From positions 1 to 64,000 of the forward strand of contig JAGWLO010000005.1 in NCBI GenBank assembly GCA_028872015.1: DNA of 64,000 nt, read 5' to 3'. Made by a program: the position numbers and the translations under genes. A model generated the notes under the pieces. The model was not told the origin of the DNA. It did not search any database and was given only the letters and a program-made list of their open reading frames with translations. The stretch is from Burkholderiales bacterium. GTDB lineage: Bacteria; Pseudomonadota; Gammaproteobacteria; Burkholderiales; Burkholderiaceae_C. Of the stretch, positions 55,854 to 64,000 are shown piece by piece (the first letter of the stretch is position 1; every line of letters starts with the position of its first letter).

Positions 55854-57010
55854 CGTCCGCCCGCCAATGGCTGCAGGGCTGCGTGCTCACGCCCGGCGGC
55901 TGGGTGCGCGGCGGTCTGGCGCTGGCCGACGGGCGGGTGGCCGACATCAGCGGCGAGCCCCTGACCGAATCCGCGGCACGCGCCAGCGGACTGCCGCTGT
56001 GGCTGCCCGGCTTCATCGACCTGCACGTTCACGGCGGCGGCGGCCACGACACCATGGCCGGCGGCGCGGCGGTCGCCGCCATCGCACGCTGCCACGCCCG
56101 GCACGGCACGACTTCGTTGCTGGCCACCACGATGACGGCGCCGCGCAACGAGATCGAGGCCGCGCTGCGCGCCCTGGCCCCGCAGGTGGCGCAGCGGCCC
56201 CGCAACGGCGCCCGCGTGCTGGGCGTGCATCTCGAAGGCCCGTACCTGAGCCCGCACAAGCTGGGCGCGCAGCCCGATTTCGTGGCCGCGGCCACGCTCG
56301 ACGACGTGCTGGCGCTGCATGCACTGGCGCCGTTGCGCCTGATCACCCTCGCGCCGGAGCGGCCGGGTCACCTGGCGCTGATCGTCGCGCTGCGTCAGCG
56401 CGGCTTCGTGGTCCAGATCGGCCACAGCGCCGGGCGCTACGAGGACGGCGTGGCGGCACTGGCCGCCGGCGCCACGGGCTTCACCCACCTGTTCAATGCG
56501 ATGAGCGCGATGCACCACCGCGAGCCCGGCCTGGTCGGCGCGGCGCTGGCCCATGCCGAGCGCGCCGAGATCATCCCCGACCTGCTGCACGTGCACCCCG
56601 GCGCCATCCACGCCGCGCTGCGCGCCATTCCCGGGCTGTACTGCGTGACCGATGCCACCGCCGCCGCCGGCATGCCCGATGGCGAGTACGCGCTCGGCCG
56701 CCACCGCGTCACCAAGTGCCTGGGCGGCGTGCGCCTGGCCGACGGCACGCTGGCCGGCAGCACGCTGACCATGGACCAGGCGCTGCGCAACCTGGTCGGG
56801 CTGGGCCTGACGCTGGCCGAGGCTTCGCGCCGCACGGCCACGCTGGCGGCCCAGCACCTGGGCCTGGCCGACCGGGGCGAGATCCGGCCCGGCGCCTGGG
56901 CCGACCTGGTGGCGCTGGACAGCGCGCTGCAGTTGCAGCAGGTCTGGGTCGAGGCCGAAGCGATTGAGCCCGAGCCCGAGCCCGAACGCGAGTTCGCAAC
57001 TGCGCGCTGA
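55850..57010 (+). CDS. nagA: N-acetylglucosamine-6-phosphate deacetylase
   Basis: Amidohydrolase releasing acetate from GlcNAc-6-P. It has GFIDLHVHGGGGHDTMAG (metal and phosphate site), HLEGPYLSPHKLGAQ, QIGHSAGRYEDG and FNAMSAMHHREPG, and the catalytic Asp in YCVTDATAAAG. It has 386 residues and is followed by, and overlaps, the SIS-domain deaminase gene, so the pair would convert GlcNAc-6-P to fructose-6-P. No GlcNAc transporter or regulator is in the window. Confidence 0.96.
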   Translation: MTSARQWLQGCVLTPGGWVRGGLALADGRVADISGEPLTESAARASGLPLWLPGFIDLHVHGGGGHDTMAGGAAVAAIARCHARHGTTSLLATTMTAPRNEIEAALRALAPQVAQRPRNGARVLGVHLEGPYLSPHKLGAQPDFVAAATLDDVLALHALAPLRLITLAPERPGHLALIVALRQRGFVVQIGHSAGRYEDGVAALAAGATGFTHLFNAMSAMHHREPGLVGAALAHAERAEIIPDLLHVHPGAIHAALRAIPGLYCVTDATAAAGMPDGEYALGRHRVTKCLGGVRLADGTLAGSTLTMDQALRNLVGLGLTLAEASRRTATLAAQHLGLADRGEIRPGAWADLVALDSALQLQQVWVEAEAIEPEPEPEREFATAR

Positions 57011-58010
57011 GGCGCTGCAGGCGCCGGCCGCGGCGGCGCGCCTGCTGGCCGCCGATGGTTGCGCCTACGCGGCGCTGGGCGCCGCGTTGCAGGGCGAGCC
57101 GCCGCAGGCGGTGGTGACGGTCGCCCGCGGCAGCTCGGACCATGCCGCGCACTACCTGGCGTACCTGGTCATGTCGCGCCTGGGGCAGCTCGTGACTTCG
57201 CTGCCGATGTCGCTGGTGACGCTGCACGATGCGCCGCTGCGTTGCCGGGGCCTGCTGTCGCTGGCCTTCTCGCAATCGGGCCAGAGCCCCGACCTGGTGG
57301 CGCCCACCGAGTTCTTCGGCCGCGGCGGCGCCCGCACCGTGGCGCTGGTCAACGACACCACCTCGCCGCTGGCGCGGGCTGCGCAATGGGTGCTGCCGCT
57401 GCATGCCGGGGCCGAGACCAGCGTGGCGGCCACCAAGAGCTTCGTCTGCCAGTTGGTGGCCGGGGCGCGCCTGGTCGCGGCGTGGCAGGGCGATGCCCCG
57501 CTGCACGCCGCACTGCAGGCGCTGCCCGAAGCGCTGGCCGCCGCCGGGCGCGCCGACTGGTCAGCCGCCCTGCCCGTGCTGGCGCAGGCCGAGCGGCTCT
57601 ATGTGGTCAGCCGCGGCACCGGGCTGCCGGTGGCCCTGGAAGCCGCGCTCAAGCTGAAGGAAACCTGCGGCATCCAGGCCGAGGCCTACTCGGGCGCCGA
57701 GCTGCGCCATGGTCCGCTGGCCCTGGTGGGCGACGGCTACCCGGTGCTCGTGATCGCGCCGCGCGGCCCGGCCCAGGCCGGCCTGCTGAGCCTGGCCGAC
57801 GACCTGCGGCAGCGCGGCGCCCAGGTGCTGCTGGCGGCACCGGCCGGGGTGCCGGGCGCCCGGCTGCCGCTGCACCCGGGGCCCGACCCCGCGCTCGACC
57901 CCATCACCGCCGTGCAGTCGTTCTACCTGCTGGTCGACGCCCTGGCGCAGGCGCGCGGGTTGGACCCCGACGCGCCGCGAAACCTGAGCAAGGTCACGCG
58001 CACGCACTGA
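56964..58010 (+). CDS. SIS-domain glucosamine-6-phosphate deaminase (NagB-II type)
   Basis: A 348-residue protein of two SIS domains, related to the isomerase half of GlmS but without the glutaminase domain: VARGSSDHAAHYLAYLV, LAFSQSGQSPDLVAPTEFF, ETSVAATKSFVCQLV and VVSRGTGLPVALEAALKLKETCGIQAEAYSGAELRHGP. Next to nagA it most likely deaminates GlcN-6-P (NagB-II). The only start in a sensible place is TTG at 56964, inside the end of nagA by 47 bases. Confidence 0.85.
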   Translation: MSPSPSPNASSQLRAEALQAPAAAARLLAADGCAYAALGAALQGEPPQAVVTVARGSSDHAAHYLAYLVMSRLGQLVTSLPMSLVTLHDAPLRCRGLLSLAFSQSGQSPDLVAPTEFFGRGGARTVALVNDTTSPLARAAQWVLPLHAGAETSVAATKSFVCQLVAGARLVAAWQGDAPLHAALQALPEALAAAGRADWSAALPVLAQAERLYVVSRGTGLPVALEAALKLKETCGIQAEAYSGAELRHGPLALVGDGYPVLVIAPRGPAQAGLLSLADDLRQRGAQVLLAAPAGVPGARLPLHPGPDPALDPITAVQSFYLLVDALAQARGLDPDAPRNLSKVTRTH

Positions 58011-58045
58011 GCCCCGGTACCCACCGGGTCAGCGCGACCAGGCCC

Positions 58046-58107
58046 TTGTATCGCCGTGCGCGCGCCCTATAATCCGCCTGCTAGCACTCGCCAAGGCTGA
58101 GTGCTAA
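58046..58107 (+). promoter_or_regulatory. groESL promoter with CIRCE element
   Basis: TTGTAT (58046-58051) and TATAAT (58068-58073) are 16 bases apart. Directly after the -10 lies the CIRCE inverted repeat CTAGCACTC-N9-GAGTGCTAA (58081-58107), one base off the TTAGCACTC-N9-GAGTGCTAA consensus. HrcA bound there would block transcription until heat stress. hrcA is not in the window. Confidence 0.93.
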
Positions 58108-58220
58108 CGATCGGAGGGCGTTCGGCAGCTGCTGCGCAACCCGACGATCGATGAATGTCAGCAAGGACTGACTTCTTCAGTTCCTGGCACCGTGCCTACC
58201 GTCAATCGCAAGGAGAAGAT

Positions 58221-58511
58221 ATGAAGCTGCGTCCGTTGCACGATCGCGTGATCGTCAAGCGCCTCGAGCAGGAAACCAAGACTGCCTCGGGCATCGTGAT
58301 CCCCGACAACGCCGCCGAGAAGCCCGACCAGGGTGAAGTCCTGGCCGTGGGCCCGGGCAAGCGTAGCGACAAGGGTGATTTCATCGCCCTGAACATCAAG
58401 GTCGGCGACCGCGTGCTGTTCGGCAAGTACAGCGGCCAGACCGTCAAGGTCGATGGCGACGAACTGCTGGTGATGCGCGAAGAAGACCTCTTCGCCGTCG
58501 TCGAGAAGTAA
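58221..58511 (+). CDS. groES: co-chaperonin GroES
   Basis: A 96-residue protein, [29 protein letters not shown], with the mobile loop and roof residues of GroES. AAGGAG lies six bases before the ATG at 58221; a 22-residue upstream extension in frame is rejected. It is first in the CIRCE-controlled operon. Confidence 0.98.
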   Translation: MKLRPLHDRVIVKRLEQETKTASGIVIPDNAAEKPDQGEVLAVGPGKRSDKGDFIALNIKVGDRVLFGKYSGQTVKVDGDELLVMREEDLFAVVEK

Positions 58512-60197
<1,686 letters not shown>

Positions 60198-60205
60198 GCC
60201 CTGCG

Positions 60206-60288
60206 GGCCGGCACCACGGTGCCGGCCCCGTGCCGACAAGCTGCGGCCGATGGCCAGGCCCGCGCACCGCGAGGTGGGCGGGCCTTTT
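60206..60288 (+). terminator. double hairpin terminator of groESL
   Basis: A ten-base perfect inverted repeat (GGCCGGCACC/GGTGCCGGCC, 60206-60227) is followed by a second stem GGCCCGC...CACC/GGTG...GCGGGCC ending in TTTT (60257-60288). The second one has the form of a rho-independent terminator. Confidence 0.8.
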
Positions 60289-60358
60289 CGTTCCTACGTC
60301 GCGCCTGCGGCTCCGCAGCGCCTTCAAGGCTGCGCGCTGCGGCCGATAAACTCAAGCC

Positions 60359-62047
60359 ATGTCCGCCCGGCAGATCTCGCGCGCCCTGAATCAGTTCGTC
60401 GACGACGAGCTGCTGCGTGCCCCGCTGCTCTTCGACCAGCTGGTGGACGGCACCATCGAGCACGCGCGGGCCGAGATGGCCGACATGCCGCCGGTGCAGC
60501 GCGGCGCCATCGCCGACATGCTCGAGTCGCTGCTGGCGCAGCGGCCCAGGCTCGGGCAGTACTTCACGCGCTCGCTGGGCGAGCAGGCCCGCCAGGAGCT
60601 CGCGGCCGGCTCGCCGGCCGGCGGCATCGCGCGCCCCGCCACGCCCGGGGCGACGCGGCCGCGCACGCTGGCGCTGGTGGACGACGCGACGGTGGCGCTC
60701 GACGTCGAGCTCTCGCACGCCATCGAGGCCATCAAGAGCATCGCCGAATACGAGCTGCGCGAGCTGCAGACCTACACCGCGGCCCTGGTCGGCGACATGG
60801 ACGTGGCCGCCGACCACAACCCCTTCCGCGCCGAGACCTATGCCCGCGCCCTGTGGGACGCGGCGCAGGCGCTGCCGCTGTCGCGCGGGCACCAGGTGGC
60901 CTTCATGCGCCATGCGGGCGTGCCGCTGGCGCACCTGCTGCGCAAGAGCTACGCCGCGGCTTCGTCGCGGCTCGAGTCGATGGGCGTCGAGCCGGCGGCC
61001 TACCGCACGCTGATCCTGCCGGCGGGCTCGCGCCGCGGCACGTTGCCGGGCGAGACCACCTTCAGCCCCGACCTGCAGCGCATGCGAGACAGCATGAGCT
61101 CGCAGCGCGGCGGTCCGCAGACCCTGAGCCTGCGCCTGGAGGGCCAGCCGGCACCGCTGCCCACGGCCGCGGGCGCGCTGGCGGGGGGCGCTGCGCGCGC
61201 GCCCGAAACCTGGCGCGACATCGCCCGCCAGGCCGCCAACCCGGTGGACCGGCAATCGGTCGAACTCGTCAGCCGGCTGTTCGACGCCATGCGCGCCGAC
61301 CCCCGCGTGCCGCACGACGTGGCGGCGCTGATCGCACGCCTGCAGGGCCCGGCGATGCGCCTGACGTTGCGCGACAGCAGCCTGCTCGACCAGGACCGGC
61401 ACCCGCTGTGGCGCTTCATCAACCGGCTCGCCTTCGAAGCCGAGATGACCCCCGACCCGGCCGACCCCGAGCGGGCGCAACTGCTGGCGGCCGCCCAGTC
61501 GACCGTGGAGCGGCTGGGCGACGAGCCCGACCAGAGCAACGAGCTCTACCGCTGGGCCATCGAGCGGCTGGACCTGCTGCAGCAGCGCCGCATGGCGCGG
61601 CGCCTGGCTGCCGCAGCCAGCCAGATCGGTGCGCTGCAGAAACTCGAGGACAAGCTGGCCGACGGCGGCCCGCTGCCCTCCACGCTGCACGGCATGCTCG
61701 ACGTGCCGCACCTGGACACGGTGCCGGCCGAGCTGATCGAGTCGCTCGGCGCCAAGACCGTGCCCGACTCGGGTGGCGAGTCTTGGCTCGACGAGTTGCG
61801 GCCGGGCGACTGGGTACGCATGTTCATCCAGGGTCACTGGGTGCAGGCGCGGCTGCTGTGGCCGGGCGAGCGGCGCGAGATCTGGCTGTTTGCCGACGGC
61901 GCCTCCGACGACACCTGGGCCGTGCGCCGCGGCGCCCTGCTGACGATGCGCACCGAGCGCCTGGCCAAGAAGATCCGCGAGCGCTCGATCGTCGGCAGCG
62001 CCGCGGCGCGGGTGCAGGAAGCCCTGGCCGCGCCCAAGCCGGCCTGA
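60359..62047 (+). CDS. DUF1631-like cytoplasmic protein of unknown function
   Basis: A 562-residue protein without a signal or membrane segment, mostly helical with a beta-rich C-terminal part (GDWVRMFIQGHWVQARLLWPGERREIWLFADGASDDTWAVRRGALLTMRTERLAKKI) that resembles a PilZ-like or small barrel module. LLRAPLLFDQLV, HNPFRAETYARALWDA and PLWRFINRLAFEAE are features I associate with DUF1631 proteins of betaproteobacteria, which are usually longer. The assignment is moderate. It stands alone after the groESL terminator. Confidence 0.65.
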   Translation: MSARQISRALNQFVDDELLRAPLLFDQLVDGTIEHARAEMADMPPVQRGAIADMLESLLAQRPRLGQYFTRSLGEQARQELAAGSPAGGIARPATPGATRPRTLALVDDATVALDVELSHAIEAIKSIAEYELRELQTYTAALVGDMDVAADHNPFRAETYARALWDAAQALPLSRGHQVAFMRHAGVPLAHLLRKSYAAASSRLESMGVEPAAYRTLILPAGSRRGTLPGETTFSPDLQRMRDSMSSQRGGPQTLSLRLEGQPAPLPTAAGALAGGAARAPETWRDIARQAANPVDRQSVELVSRLFDAMRADPRVPHDVAALIARLQGPAMRLTLRDSSLLDQDRHPLWRFINRLAFEAEMTPDPADPERAQLLAAAQSTVERLGDEPDQSNELYRWAIERLDLLQQRRMARRLAAAASQIGALQKLEDKLADGGPLPSTLHGMLDVPHLDTVPAELIESLGAKTVPDSGGESWLDELRPGDWVRMFIQGHWVQARLLWPGERREIWLFADGASDDTWAVRRGALLTMRTERLAKKIRERSIVGSAAARVQEALAAPKPA

Positions 62048-62083
62048 GGCGCCAGCCCGCGCGCGGCGGCAGGCCGCGGCGGG

Positions 62084-62965
62084 TCAGCCCTCGGCCACCA
62101 GCTCGGCGATGAGCGCGGCCACGCGCGCCGGCTGCTCGTGCACGATCCAGTGCGTGGCCGAAGGCACCCGCAGCAGGCGCAGCGTCGGCACCCAGCGCTC
62201 CAGCCCCTGCAGCAGGCCGGGACGCAAGGCCAGGTCGGCGTCGCCCCAGAGCACGGTGGTGGGCACGCGCACGGTCACGCTCTCGTCGGGCAGGGTCAGC
62301 GTGTGCAGCGCGTCGCCGGGCGCGGTGGCCGGCCGCAGCGGCGAGGCGCGGTAGTAGTTCAGCGGGCCGCGCAGCCCGGCCCCGCCTTCGCCCCAGGCGG
62401 CGCGATAGCGGTCCTGCAGCTCGGGCGTAAGCCATGCCGCCGCGCCGAAGAAGGGCCACAGGCGCGCGAAATCGCGCTCGGCCAGCAGCCGCTCGGCATC
62501 AGGCCGGCAGAGGAAGTTCATGTAGGCGCTGGCCTGCTGCTGCTCGGCGCTGGCCCGCAGCTCGCGCAGGAAGGCCGCCGGGTGCGGCGAGTTGACGATG
62601 AGCAGGTGGCGGATCAGGTCGGGCCGCGCGGCGGCCAGGTTCCAGGCCAGCGCGCCGCCCCAGTCGTGCGCCACCAGCAGCGGCAGCGGCGCGCCCAGGG
62701 CCTCGATCGCTGCCGCCACGTCGGCCACCAGGGGCTTGGCGCGGTAGGCCTCCACATCCGCCGGTGCCGACGAGCCCGGGTAGCCGCGCAGATTGGGCGC
62801 CACGGCGTTCACGCGCTCGGCCAGCAGCGACAGCACCTCGTCCCAGGCGAAGGCAGCCTCGGGAAAGCCATGCAGCAGCAGCGCGCCGGGGCGGCCGGCG
62901 CCGTTGCGGCGGCAGGCCAGCGTGATGCCGTGCGGCAGCACCAGGTCGAAGCGCTCCGGGCTCAT
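62084..62965 (-). CDS. alpha/beta hydrolase, epoxide hydrolase/dehalogenase-like
   Basis: A 293-residue alpha/beta-hydrolase. LLLHGFPEAAFAWDEVLSLL holds the oxyanion HGFP motif; the nucleophile elbow is VAHDWGGALAW with Asp as in epoxide hydrolases and haloalkane dehalogenases rather than Ser; the His lies in ATHWIVHEQP. An acid residue is probably in LWGDADLAL. The ATG at 62965 overlaps the engB stop (ATGA), so the pair is coupled. Substrate unknown. Confidence 0.88.
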   Translation of the reverse strand: MSPERFDLVLPHGITLACRRNGAGRPGALLLHGFPEAAFAWDEVLSLLAERVNAVAPNLRGYPGSSAPADVEAYRAKPLVADVAAAIEALGAPLPLLVAHDWGGALAWNLAAARPDLIRHLLIVNSPHPAAFLRELRASAEQQQASAYMNFLCRPDAERLLAERDFARLWPFFGAAAWLTPELQDRYRAAWGEGGAGLRGPLNYYRASPLRPATAPGDALHTLTLPDESVTVRVPTTVLWGDADLALRPGLLQGLERWVPTLRLLRVPSATHWIVHEQPARVAALIAELVAEG

Positions 62966-63648
62966 CCTGGCAGCCTCCATCCGTGCACGGTCTGGGCGAG
63001 GTCGGCCAGGCCCAGGCCCGACAGGGCCGAGAACAGCGTGACGGCGATGTCGGCGTTGTCAGTGGCGACCTCGGCCAGCACGCGCTGCGCCCCTTCCAGC
63101 GCCGCGGCCGCCTCGCGCCGGCTCAGCTTGTCGGCCTTGGTCAGCACGGCCAGCAGGCGCACCTCGCCGTTGGCCAGCCGCGGCGCCACCAGGGCCAGCA
63201 GACGCCGGTCCAGATCGGTCAGGCCCAGGCGCGAATCGACCATCAGCACCAGGCCGTGCAACGGCCGGCGCAGCTGCAGGTACTCGGCCATCACCGCCTG
63301 CCAGCGCAGCTTGGCAGCGCGCTCGACCGCCGCGTAGCCATAGCCCGGCAGGTCGGCGAAGAGCGCATCGGGCGCGCCCCGGGGGCCCAGCTCGAAGAGG
63401 TTGATGTGCTGGGTGCGGCCCGGCGTGCGCGAGGCGTAGGCCAGCCGCCGCTGCTGCGCCAGCCGGTTGATGGCGGTGGACTTGCCGGCGTTGCTGCGCC
63501 CGACGAAGGCGATCTCGGGCAGCTCGCTGGCCGGCAGCTGCGAGAGCTGGCTGGCCGTGGTGAGGAAGCGGGCCCCGTGGGCCCAGGCCAGCGCGGCCTT
63601 GGCAGGATCGCCGGCAGGGGTTGTTCGGGGCAGGTCGGCGAGCGTCAT
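62962..63648 (-). CDS. engB: ribosome-biogenesis GTPase EngB (YihA/YsxC)
   Basis: A 228-residue small GTPase needed for 50S assembly. G1 GRSNAGKST, G2 region ASRTPGRTQHINLFEL, G3 DLPGYGYA and G4 TKADKLS are present. The ATG at 63648 (MTLADLPRTTPAG) is chosen: the -10-like TACAAT at 63654-63659 (minus strand) ends only five bases upstream, so longer starts cannot be expressed from it and the mRNA may be leaderless. It is divergent from the cytochrome c4 gene, a common betaproteobacterial arrangement. Confidence 0.94.
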   Translation of the reverse strand: MTLADLPRTTPAGDPAKAALAWAHGARFLTTASQLSQLPASELPEIAFVGRSNAGKSTAINRLAQQRRLAYASRTPGRTQHINLFELGPRGAPDALFADLPGYGYAAVERAAKLRWQAVMAEYLQLRRPLHGLVLMVDSRLGLTDLDRRLLALVAPRLANGEVRLLAVLTKADKLSRREAAAALEGAQRVLAEVATDNADIAVTLFSALSGLGLADLAQTVHGWRLPG

Positions 63649-63750
63649 GGCGAATTGTAGAATTCGTGGCTTTATGTCTCGTCCCATCGTCCTGCCGAAG
63701 CTCTGCCGAACCGGGCCGAACTTCGCTGCCCTCCTGCTGAAGGCCCCTGC

Positions 63751-64000
63751 ATGAAGTTCCGTCCTGCCCCGGCCGCGCTGGCCCTGCTCGTCTCTGCCCT
63801 GGCCTGCCTGGCGGGCACCGCGTTGGCGGCCGACGCGCCCGCGCCCTTCAAGCCCGATCCGGCCAAGGGCCAGCAGCTGGCCACGAGCTGCGGCGCCTGC
63901 CACACGCAGGACGGCTCGCGCGGCGCGGCCACCTACCCGATCCTGCAGGGCCAGCACCGCGACTATCTGGTCAAGCAGCTGACCGAATTCAAGGAAGGCA
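63751..64000 (+). CDS. cytochrome c4, N-terminal part, cut by window edge
   Basis: Begins with a signal peptide (ALALLVSALACLAGTALA, mature start ADAPAPF) and then KGQQLATSCGACHTQDGSRG, a class I haem-binding CxxCH. The sequence PILQGQHRDYLVKQLTEFKEG is typical of cytochrome c4 (di-haem). The second haem site lies beyond base 64000. It would shuttle electrons between the bc1 complex and oxidases in the periplasm. Confidence 0.88.
   Translation, partial: MKFRPAPAALALLVSALACLAGTALAADAPAPFKPDPAKGQQLATSCGACHTQDGSRGAATYPILQGQHRDYLVKQLTEFKEG

Overview
This 64 kb window is a GC-rich, gene-dense chromosomal segment that most resembles a betaproteobacterium of the order Burkholderiales, probably in the Rubrivivax/Leptothrix/Ideonella-like group. 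That placement is an inference from gene content: a [12 protein letters not shown] histone H1-like protein, pilB-pilC-pilD-coaE-zapD-yacG in order, purE-purK-tsaC, engB divergent from a cytochrome c4 gene, and rplU-rpmA-obgE-proB divergent from ispB. No rRNA, CRISPR array, insertion sequence or prophage was seen. Almost everything is housekeeping or core physiology.

Layout. 1-6.5 kb: the 3' part of an RND efflux permease, a small lipoprotein, then the minus-strand tsaB-rimI-uracil-DNA glycosylase run, a SemiSWEET-like protein and an OmpW porin. 6.5-11.6 kb: two lipoprotein SGNH/GDSL proteins (one lacking the nucleophilic serine), then purE-purK-tsaC. 11.6-12.8 kb: one low-GC orphan gene with TPR-like helical repeats, the only clearly foreign-looking coding sequence. 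12.8-18.1 kb: histone H1-like protein and class Ia ribonucleotide reductase (nrdA, nrdB), with paired NrdR-like boxes over the nrdA promoter. 18.1-26.2 kb: pilR-pilS, a PP0621-like protein and a CcsA/YpjD-like membrane protein, then ffh, a DUF2726 protein and ftsY, so both SRP GTPases lie within 4 kb.

26.2-35.4 kb: a CAU-anticodon tRNA with its terminator, the 3' remnant of a DMT transporter gene, then a Pho-box-driven pstSCAB-phoU-phoB operon with no phoR beside it, followed by modABC-modE with a ModE-like operator. 35.5-43.4 kb: miaB, hemA-prfA-prmC, a small outer-membrane-like protein, grxD-ubiX and a lytic transglycosylase. 43.4-50.1 kb: proS, rppH, proB, obgE, rpmA, rplU, ispB and tRNA-Pro(CGG). 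50.2-58 kb: pilB, pilC, pilD, coaE, zapD, yacG, then nagA and a SIS-domain glucosamine-6-phosphate deaminase. 58-64 kb: CIRCE-controlled groES-groEL with terminator, a DUF1631-like protein, an alpha/beta hydrolase, engB and the start of a cytochrome c4 gene.

Functional links. Type IV pilus assembly (PilB, PilC, PilD) and its likely regulators (PilS, PilR) sit in two separate blocks. TsaB and TsaC both serve tRNA t6A37 synthesis, and MiaB acts on the same tRNA position. Phosphate and molybdate uptake stand next to each other, each with its own regulator. I did not find a convincing new multi-gene system. The best leads are the low-GC TPR gene flanked by an 8-base direct repeat, the serine-less GDSL paralogue, the truncated transporter beside the tRNA, and a repeated pattern of -10 elements placed 5-7 bases before the start codon, which predicts leaderless mRNAs.
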